Position numbers and translations under genes: made by a program | Shown: positions 1 to 8,105 of the stretch, one piece after another | Layout of the letters: the number at the start of each line of letters is the position of its first letter | Numbering within the stretch: position 1 is the stretch's first letter | Assembly (NCBI RefSeq): GCF_014193895.1 | Contig: NZ_BLZR01000001.1 | Location: 1,178,001-1,242,000, forward strand | DNA from: Clostridium fungisolvens | Lineage (GTDB): Bacteria; Bacillota; Clostridia; Clostridiales; Clostridiaceae | Length of the DNA: 64,000 nt | Direction of reading: 5' to 3' | Notes under the pieces: generated by a model | Told to the model about the DNA's origin: nothing | Databases searched by the model: none | The model's input: only the letters and a program-made list of their open reading frames with translations

Positions 1-457
1 TATTAGTGTAGATGGTGAACCAATCAGTGGAGTAAGAGTTTTTCTATTAAGATTGGATACTTGTGGTTGTGAAACAAAGTTCTGTCTTGTATCATCAAAA
101 ATTACTGATAGAAATGGTAGAGCTGTATTTGAAGGATTGAGAGATGGTATTTATAAAGTGGTTCAACCAATAGATAAATGCGTTTTTAGAGATCCAATTT
201 ATATTCCAAGTGATCAGGTTACTATAGACAGAAATCACAGAGAACGTCAAGTTACAGCTGTAAACAGAATTAGAAGAGAAGTTTTAGCAAACTTTAATGA
301 GAATAGATGCTGTAACAATTTCGATAATTGTTGTGGAAGATTTGGTAACAACTGTGGCGGATTTAGAAACAACTGCTGCGATGATTTTGGCTTTGACGGT
401 TTCTGGATTTTATTATTGTTATTCGGTTTCTGTGGCTGCGGATTCTGGTTTATATAA
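1..457 (+). CDS. C-terminal part of a surface-type protein with a carboxypeptidase-regulatory/prealbumin-like domain and Cys-rich tail (5' end outside window)
   Basis: The reading frame is open from base 2 to the TAA at 455-457, so the gene begins upstream of the window. The visible part reads like a CNA-B/carboxypeptidase regulatory beta-sandwich, with a GEPISGVRVFL strand and a DRNGRAVFEGLRDGIYKV loop. After it comes a tail of about 50 residues rich in Asn, Gly and Cys, with repeated N-C-C and G-N-N-C motifs and nine cysteines. The tail ends in a very hydrophobic segment (WILLLLFGF) that finishes CGCGFWFI. Cys-rich tails of this kind occur in clostridial spore-coat and exosporium proteins, so a spore-surface role is a reasonable inference but is not shown. 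No precise family is recognised. Confidence 0.75.
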   Translation, partial: ISVDGEPISGVRVFLLRLDTCGCETKFCLVSSKITDRNGRAVFEGLRDGIYKVVQPIDKCVFRDPIYIPSDQVTIDRNHRERQVTAVNRIRREVLANFNENRCCNNFDNCCGRFGNNCGGFRNNCCDDFGFDGFWILLLLFGFCGCGFWFI

Positions 458-471
458 CATGAGTAAATTAT

Positions 472-520
472 AAAATAGATAAGGTGCCATTTAGGCATCT
501 TATCTATTTTATATTTTTTT
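472..520 (+). terminator. Rho-independent terminator of the Cys-rich protein gene
   Basis: A 17-base arm (472-488) pairs almost perfectly with 493-510 across a short loop, and a run of T follows (514-520). It lies 15 bases after the stop codon. Confidence 0.85.
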
Positions 521-691
521 GTTATAATAAAAGAAAATTATATATATGAAGATTGTTATAGAAAACATACAAGATTTTTATATAACTACGAGTATAAATG
601 TTATCTATAATCTACTAATAAAAAGTTATAGATTACTGGTACATCTATATTATATTAGAACAATATTAAAAAAGGACGGAAGATATTAAAT

Positions 692-1183
692 ATGAAAATA
701 AGAATTAAATATTTTGAAGGAGCAACAAAATTAAAAAAAATAGAAAAAGGTAATTGGGTTGATGTATATGCAAACAAAGACGTATTTATTAAAGTGGGAG
801 AAAGAGCAATGATTCCATTGGGATTTGCATTAGAATTACCACAAGGGTGGGAAGCACATCTAGCACCTAGAAGTTCAACATTTAAAACATGGGGAATCAT
901 TCAAACTAATTCAGTTGGAGTTGTTGATGATACCTATATAGGTGATAATGATCAATGGCATATGCCGGTATATTGTTTGCAAGGTAAGCACTTAGAGAAA
1001 TATTCAGAAGTACTCTCAGATGAATCCTTGTGTGAGATGGAATCAGAAGGAACCTGGATAAAGAGCGGAGATAAAATAGGACAATTTAGGATAATGGAGG
1101 TCATGCCAGAATTGGAATTTGAAGAAGTAGAATCTTTTGGAAATAGCGATCGTGGCGGCTTTGGTTCTACTGGATTAAGATAA
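692..1183 (+). CDS. dut: dUTP diphosphatase (dUTPase)
   Basis: Hydrolyses dUTP to dUMP and PPi in the cytoplasm, which keeps uracil out of DNA and supplies dUMP for thymidylate synthesis. The trimeric dUTPase motifs are visible: APRSS (about residues 58-62), NSVGVVDDTY with the catalytic Asp (73-82), and a C-terminal RGGFGSTG phosphate-binding motif (about 154-161). At 163 residues it is slightly longer than the usual 145-155 because of an insertion before motif V. An AGGACGGAAG ribosome site precedes the ATG. The gene stands alone, with a terminator on each side. Confidence 0.93.
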   Translation: MKIRIKYFEGATKLKKIEKGNWVDVYANKDVFIKVGERAMIPLGFALELPQGWEAHLAPRSSTFKTWGIIQTNSVGVVDDTYIGDNDQWHMPVYCLQGKHLEKYSEVLSDESLCEMESEGTWIKSGDKIGQFRIMEVMPELEFEEVESFGNSDRGGFGSTGLR

Positions 1184-1204
1184 AATAGGTACATACATAT
1201 AAAA

Positions 1205-1245
1205 ATATGCTTTAGTGGATAAGAAACCACTAAAGCATATTTTTT
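1205..1245 (+). terminator. Terminator after dut
   Basis: Fourteen-base perfect inverted repeat (1205-1218 with 1227-1240) followed by T residues to 1245. Confidence 0.88.
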
Positions 1246-1312
1246 ACTCAAAAGGAAAGTATAAAGTTTTTATAACAGTTAATATAGAGATTTCAATGGG
1301 GTTACAAGCTTT

Positions 1313-3238
1313 TTAAGAATTAGCTTCTAATTCCTCCCATTGTTCATATAAAGAATCTATTTCTTCTTGAGTGGAGATAATCTGTTTATTAACCTTTTCA
1401 CTCTCTGTTGGATTGGAATATACTTCTTCTAGGCATAAATCTTCCTGTAATTTTAATAGTTTCTCTTCAAGTATAGAGATGTTTTTTTCTAGAGTTTTTA
1501 ATTTTAAACTGTTTTCTTTTTCTAATTTTTCAGCTTCCTTTTTCTTTTTTCTTTCTTCTTTGATTTGAGTTTTAGTCTTGCCGAGCTGTTCTTCTTCTAA
1601 TCCTTCATATCTATTAGGGTTTTTCTTCTTTTCGGTATAATAGTTATAATTTCCTAAGTACTCTTTAATTCCACTTTGCTCTAATTCGTATATCTTGTTT
1701 ATAACTTTGTTTAAAAAATATCTATCATGTGATATTACAATTAAAGTTCCATCATAATCAAGGATAGCTTCTTCTAGAGCTTCTCTTGACATTATATCCA
1801 AGTGGTTTGTTGGTTCGTCTAGCAATAGAAAATTCGATTTAGAAAGCATAAGCTTAAGAAGATTTATTCTGCAACGCTCTCCACCACTTAAGTTATCTAT
1901 TTTTTTAAATACATCTTCATTGAAAAATAAGAAAGAAGCTAAAGCTGTTCTTATTTCTGTAGTACTCATCTTAGGAAATTCATCCCAAACTTCATCAATT
2001 ACTGTTTTATCAAGATTTAAATTAGACTGCTCCTGATCGTAGTAGCCTAAAAATACATTTTTTCCTAAATAGGTGATTCCGCTATCAGCTTTTATATCTC
2101 CCATTATTATCTTGAAAAGAGTAGTCTTGCCTCTACCGTTTTCACCTATTAATGCGACCTTGTCACCTCTTCTAAGATCAAAGTTAACATCTTCAAATAG
2201 TAATTTATCACTGTATCCTTTGGATAGATTCTCTACATGGATTACATCATTGCCACTTTTAATTTGTGACTGAAAAGAAATTCTTGTTCCATTTTTTTCT
2301 TTATCAGGAGCATCGACCTTTTCCATTTTATCTAAAGCCTTTTGTCTGCTTTCTGCAGCACGGATGCTTTTTTCCCTATTAAACGATCGAAACTTTTCTA
2401 TGATATCTTCTTGCCTTTTAATTTCTGCTTGCTGGAGGTTGAATGCTTTTAATTTGGCATCATAATCTTTTTTTCTAAGTTCTAAATACTTAGTATATGG
2501 AGCATTATAACAGTTAACATGACCATTTATAAGTTCATATGTATGTGTTGTTATACTGTCTAAGAAAAATCTGTCATGGGATATTACTAAAACAGTTCCC
2601 TTATAGCTTTTAAGATATTCTTCAAGCCATTCAATGGCATCTAAATCTAAGTGATTAGTAGGTTCATCTAATAAAAGCAAATCTGGCTTTATTAAAAGTA
2701 ATTTACAGAGGGCTACCCTTGTCTTTTGGCCACCACTAAGAACATTGATAGGCTTATCGAAGTCCTCTTCTGTAAATCCTAAACCTTTTAATACTCTAGA
2801 GATTTCTCCTCTAAAAACGTAACCGCCTCTATTTTCATATAGTTCATGACCTTGAGTGTAATCCTTGATTAACTTATCATGATATTCTTGTTTTGATGAG
2901 TCATAAGGTTCATTCATTTTCTCTTCAATTGTTTTTAGCTTTTTTTCAAGATTCATTAAATCAGAGAAAACTAAAAGCATCTCATCCATTATTGTATTAA
3001 GGTTTTCTAAAGCAAGATGCTGTGAGAGATATCCCAAAGTGCTATTTTTATCTATAAAAACTTCACCGCTATCATAAGATACTTCTCTCGTAAGTATACG
3101 AAATAATGTGGATTTTCCTTCACCGTTTGCCCCTATGAGTCCCACTTTTTCGCCTTCATTTATATTAAAAGTTACATCTTTTAAAATCTCATCTATACCA
3201 AAACTTTTTTTTATATTTTTACAACTTAAGATTATCAT
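1313..3238 (-). CDS. ABC-F family ATPase (Uup/YdiF-like, ribosome-associated)
   Basis: A soluble protein with two ABC domains and no membrane segment. Each domain has Walker A (GANGEGKST at about residue 36 and GENGRGKTT in the second half), a signature (LSGGQKTR, LSGGERCR) and a Walker B that reads LLLDEPTNHLD. The inter-domain linker is the charged helical region that in ABC-F proteins reaches into the ribosomal E site. The last roughly 100 residues form a Lys/Glu-rich coiled coil, as in Uup and YdiF, and the 641-residue length fits that subgroup. ABC-F proteins act in translation (rescue of stalled ribosomes or antibiotic protection). Which of these applies cannot be told from sequence alone. 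The start follows AAAGGAG. Confidence 0.9.
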   Translation of the reverse strand: MIILSCKNIKKSFGIDEILKDVTFNINEGEKVGLIGANGEGKSTLFRILTREVSYDSGEVFIDKNSTLGYLSQHLALENLNTIMDEMLLVFSDLMNLEKKLKTIEEKMNEPYDSSKQEYHDKLIKDYTQGHELYENRGGYVFRGEISRVLKGLGFTEEDFDKPINVLSGGQKTRVALCKLLLIKPDLLLLDEPTNHLDLDAIEWLEEYLKSYKGTVLVISHDRFFLDSITTHTYELINGHVNCYNAPYTKYLELRKKDYDAKLKAFNLQQAEIKRQEDIIEKFRSFNREKSIRAAESRQKALDKMEKVDAPDKEKNGTRISFQSQIKSGNDVIHVENLSKGYSDKLLFEDVNFDLRRGDKVALIGENGRGKTTLFKIIMGDIKADSGITYLGKNVFLGYYDQEQSNLNLDKTVIDEVWDEFPKMSTTEIRTALASFLFFNEDVFKKIDNLSGGERCRINLLKLMLSKSNFLLLDEPTNHLDIMSREALEEAILDYDGTLIVISHDRYFLNKVINKIYELEQSGIKEYLGNYNYYTEKKKNPNRYEGLEEEQLGKTKTQIKEERKKKKEAEKLEKENSLKLKTLEKNISILEEKLLKLQEDLCLEEVYSNPTESEKVNKQIISTQEEIDSLYEQWEELEANS

Positions 3239-3465
3239 AAATAAAACTCCTTTATACTGACAATTATAAATGTATAAAACAAAAATAAAATTCGTGATTT
3301 TAATTTTGTTTCACAAATGCAAACACGATTAATTATACTATCCATATCACTTTTACACAAATATTCAAATAAATAATATTATTAATAATATTATTTAAAC
3401 TATTATATATAATAATACTGTAAATAGGCAAGAAGCTTAAGAAAGGAAGTGAACCATTAGAAGAT

Positions 3466-4851
3466 ATGAACAAAAGAAAAAAGATAATAACATTAATTGG
3501 AGTAATAATATTGATATGCACTGCTTTTGGATTTTTTCAGTTTAGAAAAAATAAATCTAACAACATTTCTGTAAAAACTATAATAGTAACAAAAGAGAAC
3601 ATTAAGTCTTACTTAAATACAACAGGAGTTGTTAAGGCTAAAAATATTAGAGATTATTACGGTTCACAATTAAAAGTCACCAGCATCAACTTTAAGGTTG
3701 GAAACAAAGTGAAGAAAGGTGACGTTCTAATGAGCTTCGATACATCGGATCTGCAAAATGCTGCTAAGCAAGCTAAAATTCAATATGATAGCGCAATTTT
3801 ACAAAGGCAGGATTTATTAAATCAAAATGCTAAGATAAGCAGTAAAATTAATGATCTAGATAGTGAAATAGCAGATGTTAAGAGTAAAATAGAGCAACTT
3901 AAGTTAGATAGAAATATAGCAACTAATAATTATGGATTTATAAATACTGTAAGTGCATTAAAAGACAAGATAACTAATAAGGAAAAAAAGTATTCAAAAG
4001 AGGCAACTAACATTTTGGATAATAATGAGCATGATTCCCAAATGGTTCAAACTGACAGTAGTTCAAGTGTAGCTGTTTTACAGCAGTTATCTAAAGTTTT
4101 AACTACGCTTGAAACACAAAGAAATAGCATACAGCCAATTTCAGAAGAAAAACTTAAGCAGATGGATAATACAGTTGCTCTTGCTAAGATTGCCTTTGAA
4201 TCAGCTAATTCTAGACTAAAATATATGCCAGAAAATTTGACTGCTGATTTTGACGGAACTGTCACTTCGTTAAATGCAGCTATAGGAAGTATAGCGAGTC
4301 CGACATCAGCAACCGTAACTATTGAAGATTTAGAAAATTTAAAAGTAATTGTATCTCTAGGAAAATCAGATATTGATAAAGTAAAAGTAGATCAGAATGC
4401 TACAATCAGAAGCAATGGAAAAGAGTACAATGGGAAAATAACTTTTATAAGTCCTTCAGGCAAAAAAGGAGTATCAGGAATTGGTATGATGGCGGCTACC
4501 ACTAGTAATGATGTAACTATGGATGCTGAAATCGAACTTTACAAATCCGATGAAAATTTAAAAGCAGAATTTGGTGTAGATGTGGATGTTTTACTTGCTG
4601 AGAGAAATTCGGTGGTAACAGTACCTATGGAAGCAATAAAAGCTGTAAAAGGAGGGCGTTATGTTGTATATACCGTAGATGCCAACAGGAAAGTATCTGA
4701 AAGAGAAGTAAAACTAGGAATACAATCTGAGACAAATGCAGAGATTCTTAAAGGTGTAAATACAGGTGAAAGAATAATATTAAATCCAAGTACTATGATA
4801 AGGGATGGGATTATAGTTAAGCTTAATAGCAGAGGTGGAGCTAATGATTGA
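3466..4851 (+). CDS. MacA/YknX-like membrane fusion (adaptor) subunit of an ABC efflux system
   Basis: One membrane helix at residues 7-25 is followed by an external region. That region has a split lipoyl/barrel-sandwich (GNKVKKGDVLMSFD near residue 80), a long coiled-coil hairpin (about 95-215) and a beta-barrel/C-terminal domain ending in a GERIILNPSTMIRDG strand. This is the HlyD/RND-adaptor fold, and in Gram-positives such proteins pair with MacB-type transporters as in YknXYZ. The next two genes supply the ATPase and permease, and this gene overlaps the ATPase gene by a few bases, so they form one operon. Likely role: export of a peptide or toxic compound. The substrate is not visible. 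Confidence 0.88.
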   Translation: MNKRKKIITLIGVIILICTAFGFFQFRKNKSNNISVKTIIVTKENIKSYLNTTGVVKAKNIRDYYGSQLKVTSINFKVGNKVKKGDVLMSFDTSDLQNAAKQAKIQYDSAILQRQDLLNQNAKISSKINDLDSEIADVKSKIEQLKLDRNIATNNYGFINTVSALKDKITNKEKKYSKEATNILDNNEHDSQMVQTDSSSSVAVLQQLSKVLTTLETQRNSIQPISEEKLKQMDNTVALAKIAFESANSRLKYMPENLTADFDGTVTSLNAAIGSIASPTSATVTIEDLENLKVIVSLGKSDIDKVKVDQNATIRSNGKEYNGKITFISPSGKKGVSGIGMMAATTSNDVTMDAEIELYKSDENLKAEFGVDVDVLLAERNSVVTVPMEAIKAVKGGRYVVYTVDANRKVSEREVKLGIQSETNAEILKGVNTGERIILNPSTMIRDGIIVKLNSRGGAND

Positions 4852-5557
4852 AATATCTGAGATATACAAGACCTATAAAGCAGGAGAGTTAAACTTTACT
4901 GCGCTTAAAGGTGTAAGCTTTAACATAAAGAGAGGAGAGTTTACTTCTATTATGGGGCCATCTGGCTCGGGGAAGAGTACTTTGATGAATATACTTGGGT
5001 GTTTAGATAGATTGGATACAGGTAGGTATATACTTAATGGAGAAAATGTATCGAATATGACTGAAAATGAACTCGCAAAAGTAAGAAATAAGGAAATAGG
5101 TTTTGTTTTTCAAAACTTCAATCTTTTACCTAGGATGACTATACTTGAAAACGTAGAGCTGCCTATGATATATGCTGGTATTTCAGCTAAGGAAAGAAGG
5201 AGTAGGGCACTTTTAGCCTTAGAGAAAGTTTCACTTACAAATTGGATAAAGCATAAACCTAATGAAATATCTGGAGGGCAAAAACAAAGGGTAGCTATAG
5301 CAAGAGCTATAGTAAATTCTCCATCAGTAATTATGGCTGATGAACCTACAGGAAACTTGGATTCTCAGGTCAGTTTAGAGGTTATGAAAATATTTCAAGA
5401 TTTAAATGAAGAAGGAGCCACTATAATAATGGTCACCCATGAACCAGATATAGCAATGTATACAAAAAGATTAGTGAAAGTTAAAGATGGACTAATAATT
5501 AACGATGAGAAAGTTAAAAATAGAATAATTATCAATAATACAGCGCTTCAAACGTAA
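4844..5557 (+). CDS. MacB/YknY-like ABC transporter ATP-binding subunit
   Basis: A 237-residue ATPase of the LolD/MacB class, with Walker A GPSGSGKST, Q-loop FQNFNLLPRMT, signature SGGQKQR and Walker B ADEPTGNLDS. A GTG at 4835 would add three residues, but the AGAGGTGGAG ribosome site (4831-4840) fits the ATG at 4844, which overlaps the adaptor stop codon by eight bases. It powers the permease encoded just downstream. The family moves substrates by mechanotransmission rather than by an ordinary translocation channel. Confidence 0.9.
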   Translation: MIEISEIYKTYKAGELNFTALKGVSFNIKRGEFTSIMGPSGSGKSTLMNILGCLDRLDTGRYILNGENVSNMTENELAKVRNKEIGFVFQNFNLLPRMTILENVELPMIYAGISAKERRSRALLALEKVSLTNWIKHKPNEISGGQKQRVAIARAIVNSPSVIMADEPTGNLDSQVSLEVMKIFQDLNEEGATIIMVTHEPDIAMYTKRLVKVKDGLIINDEKVKNRIIINNTALQT

Positions 5558-5638
5558 TTATATTGTTAAAATGTTTTTGAGTTTGAGGCATCAAGAAACG
5601 GTGTTCTAATTAATACTAATTAATTTAGGGGGATTGAG

Positions 5639-6847
5639 ATGGACTTTATAGAAAACTTTAAGATGTCCCTAGACAGCATTAAAGCTAATAAGCTAAGATC
5701 GTTCTTGACGATGTTAGGAATAATAATAGGAATAAGTTCTGTAATTGCAATATTATCACTCGGAAATGGTGGGAAAGCTAGTATCACTGGAGAACTTGAA
5801 AAAATAGGTTCATCTACAGTGGAGTTAAAGGTGTCTGGACAACAAATTGCTAAATCAGATTATTTCAATATCAATGATGTGAAGGCTATAAAGGATAAGA
5901 GTGAAAATGTTAAATACATATCTCCATTAATACAAAAATCAGGAATAGTAAGGGTAAATGATAGAAGTAAGAGGGCTGTAGTATATGGGGGGAACACAGA
6001 TTTTAGTTATATACAGAATTACGAGTTCCTCTTTGGGCGCTTTTTCAATGAAAGAGAGATGGAAGATGGAAAAAATGTAGCTGTTATCGACGAAATCACT
6101 GCTGAATATCTATTCGGGTATAAGGATATTATAGGAGAGTCTATATTAATAGGAAGAAATAATTCACCTAAAAAAGTGACAGTTATTGGTGTAACAAAAT
6201 CTTCTGAGCTTATGGTAGGTTTTGCACAAGATCAAATTCCGGCTTTTATAGCTATGCCAGTTGCTACTATAGAAAATATTTATGATCTTAGTGATAATTT
6301 TGATAGTATGTACGTTTTAGCTGAAACTAAAGATAATGTTGATACTGCAACAAGTGATTCAATAAATATTTTGGAGTCTAGACATAATAACAAAGGTAAA
6401 GATGCATATACTGGAGAGAAGCTTATGAAACAGGTTGAGCAAGTAAATAAGGTTATAGATATCTTTACTTCGTTTATAGGAGCAGTTGCAGCTATATCTC
6501 TGCTTGTAGGTGGAATTGGAGTAATGAACATTATGCTTGTATCAGTAACCGAAAGAACAAGAGAAATAGGCATAAGAAAGGCAATAGGAGCAACTACTAA
6601 CTTGATCTTAGTTCAATTTCTAACTGAATCTGTAATTATATCTTTAATAGGTGGAGTAATTGGAATGATTATAGGTATTTTAGGTGCTTTTGCTATAGGT
6701 AGGTTAGCTAACGTTACACCTATTCTGTACATTAAACACATATTTCTCGTAATATTATTTTCTATGAGCGTAGGAATATTTTTCGGTATTTATCCTGCTC
6801 GAAAAGCTGCAAAGTTAGATCCAATAGATGCATTGAGATATGAATAA
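5639..6847 (+). CDS. MacB/YknZ-like ABC transporter permease
   Basis: A 402-residue permease with the MacB layout: an N-terminal membrane helix (about residues 21-42, containing TMLGIIIGISSV), a roughly 220-residue extracytoplasmic MacB-PCD domain, and three C-terminal FtsX-domain helices (about 275-395). It carries the family motif VSVTERTREIGIRKAIGA before the last helices, and it ends ARKAAKLDPIDALRYE, typical of this family. It lies 81 bases after the ATPase, with an AGGGGGA ribosome site. It completes the three-gene efflux operon. Confidence 0.92.
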   Translation: MDFIENFKMSLDSIKANKLRSFLTMLGIIIGISSVIAILSLGNGGKASITGELEKIGSSTVELKVSGQQIAKSDYFNINDVKAIKDKSENVKYISPLIQKSGIVRVNDRSKRAVVYGGNTDFSYIQNYEFLFGRFFNEREMEDGKNVAVIDEITAEYLFGYKDIIGESILIGRNNSPKKVTVIGVTKSSELMVGFAQDQIPAFIAMPVATIENIYDLSDNFDSMYVLAETKDNVDTATSDSINILESRHNNKGKDAYTGEKLMKQVEQVNKVIDIFTSFIGAVAAISLLVGGIGVMNIMLVSVTERTREIGIRKAIGATTNLILVQFLTESVIISLIGGVIGMIIGILGAFAIGRLANVTPILYIKHIFLVILFSMSVGIFFGIYPARKAAKLDPIDALRYE

Positions 6848-6908
6848 ACAATAAAAAGGATATCGTCTGTTAGATTTTTTGCGTAGACATTAGAAAAGGC
6901 AGATGGAC

Positions 6909-6947
6909 AAAAAACTCGCTGAAAAATATTACTTCAGCGAGTTTTTT
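6909..6947. terminator. Bidirectional terminator between the efflux operon and the heptad-repeat gene
   Basis: Fifteen-base perfect inverted repeat (6909-6923 with 6933-6947). One arm begins with six A and the other ends with six T, so it can stop transcription from both converging genes. Confidence 0.9.
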
Positions 6948-6951
6948 ATGG

Positions 6952-7530
6952 CTATTCTTTTGAAGAATATTTTATAGAAAGTGCAATTAGCTTCTTTACA
7001 ATCATTTTGGAAACTGGAAAAGGAATTTTATAGGCTTCAAGGCTTTTCATAATTGAACTATTATTTTCTTCTATTTTACCAAATATTTGATTAACCTTAT
7101 CGCTAGTCAGTTTATCATCAAAGTCATTATCTATATCTTCAAAAAGTTGAACAGGGACAGGTACATAACCTCTATTAATCTCAGTGGAACTGTTAAAAAG
7201 TGAATTAAACCAATATGTTGAAGAAAGCTTTATTTTGTTGAAGTTATCTCCAATTGCAGACCTATTATTAAACCCATTCAAGTAAAGATTGTTTGTAAAT
7301 GGCATTGAATTTTCGGTGAATGGAACTACGTTCTCTGAAAAAGGAGCTGAGTTTTCTAAAAAAGGAACACTATTCTCTGAGAATGGAACAAAATTATCTG
7401 AAAATGACTTAGTATTATCATAAGTAGATAATAGATTTTCAGAGAAAGGAGAATCATATTCTCCTATAAATGGCTCAAAACTCAAATCATCATTAATTGG
7501 TTTATCCATGTACTTCCTATCAGGATACAT
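6952..7530 (-). CDS. Unrecognised protein with a tandem heptapeptide repeat
   Basis: A 192-residue protein of no family I recognise, with no signal peptide or membrane segment. Residues about 43-81 hold five consecutive seven-residue units of the form x-x-P-F-S/T-E/N-N (FVPFSEN, SVPFLEN, SAPFSEN, VVPFTEN, SMPFTNN), and a looser copy (SPFSENL) lies near residue 27. The matching DNA is a 21-base tandem repeat near 7288-7402. The C-terminal 60 residues are helical and basic and end with KMIVKKLIALSIKYSSKE. A good GGAGGT site precedes the ATG, so it is probably a real gene. It stands alone. Function unknown. Confidence 0.75.
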   Translation of the reverse strand: MYPDRKYMDKPINDDLSFEPFIGEYDSPFSENLLSTYDNTKSFSDNFVPFSENSVPFLENSAPFSENVVPFTENSMPFTNNLYLNGFNNRSAIGDNFNKIKLSSTYWFNSLFNSSTEINRGYVPVPVQLFEDIDNDFDDKLTSDKVNQIFGKIEENNSSIMKSLEAYKIPFPVSKMIVKKLIALSIKYSSKE

Positions 7531-7629
7531 TTTAATACCTCCAAATAAAACTCTTATAATTATATGTTTAAATAATATGAAGATTTAATGAAAGTAGACT
7601 AATATATTCAAAATTTAATTTTTATTATA

Positions 7630-7855
7630 GGAGATGTTAAAACATCGTGTTGAAATTAAATGGTCATCCATCCGATGTTTTAATGAGCTTACGCAAAGAA
7701 TTAATATGATTTTGTCATATTCCATGGCTAAAACTGTAAACTCACTACGTTCGAACAGTACAGTTTTTTAACGCCATTCCATCTGACCAAATCATTTAAT
7801 TCTAATAGCTCGCTCATAGAACATCTCCTGTATAACCATTTAATTTCAACAATAT
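7630..7855 (+). repeat. Dispersed palindromic element, copy A (most complete)
   Basis: A set of nested inverted repeats. The outer stem is 7649-7664 with 7835-7850 (16 bases, perfect). The second stem is 7674-7688 with 7812-7825 (one extra base). The third stem is 7697-7712 with 7789-7803 (near perfect). The apical stem is 7730-7738 with 7759-7767 (nine bases, perfect). Bases 7679-7713 are identical to 29142-29176 and to the complement of 58538-58572. Bases 7798-7818 are identical to the complement of 58509-58529. No transposase or terminal target duplication was seen. Confidence 0.85.
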
Positions 7856-7891
7856 CATTAACCGTATCATGATCATATGTTATATCGGTGT

Positions 7892-7990
7892 ATGAAATTA
7901 AATATATAACATTTTAGGATATGTTGAGTATTGTATTACTGTGGTTGGTATTCTAATGAGTTTCGCAAGTAATTGGTATGAATGCTTCTT
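7892..7990 (+). repeat. Probable decayed copy of the palindromic element
   Basis: TGAAATTAAAT at about 7892 and TAATGAGTTTCGCAA at about 7954 resemble the TGAAATTAAAT and TAATGAGCTTACGCAA blocks of copy A in the same order, with many changes between them. Confidence 0.45.
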
Positions 7991-8105
7991 TCAAAAACCT
8001 CATATAGCTATGCAATATTGAAATAATTGTAAAAATATAAGAATATGAAGAGTTTGATGTACATTAGTACGAGGTGTGAATAGTATATATTGGAGGGAGT
8101 TTGTT

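Larger units (their letters stand above)
7531..8105. other. 575-base intergenic region holding a palindromic repeat and a decayed second copy
   Basis: No convincing protein gene is present. Bases 7630-7855 hold a complete copy of the palindromic repeat described separately, and 7892-7990 hold what looks like an eroded copy. The rest is AT-rich and must contain the promoters of the two divergent flanking genes, but no clear -35/-10 pair stands out. Confidence 0.6.
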
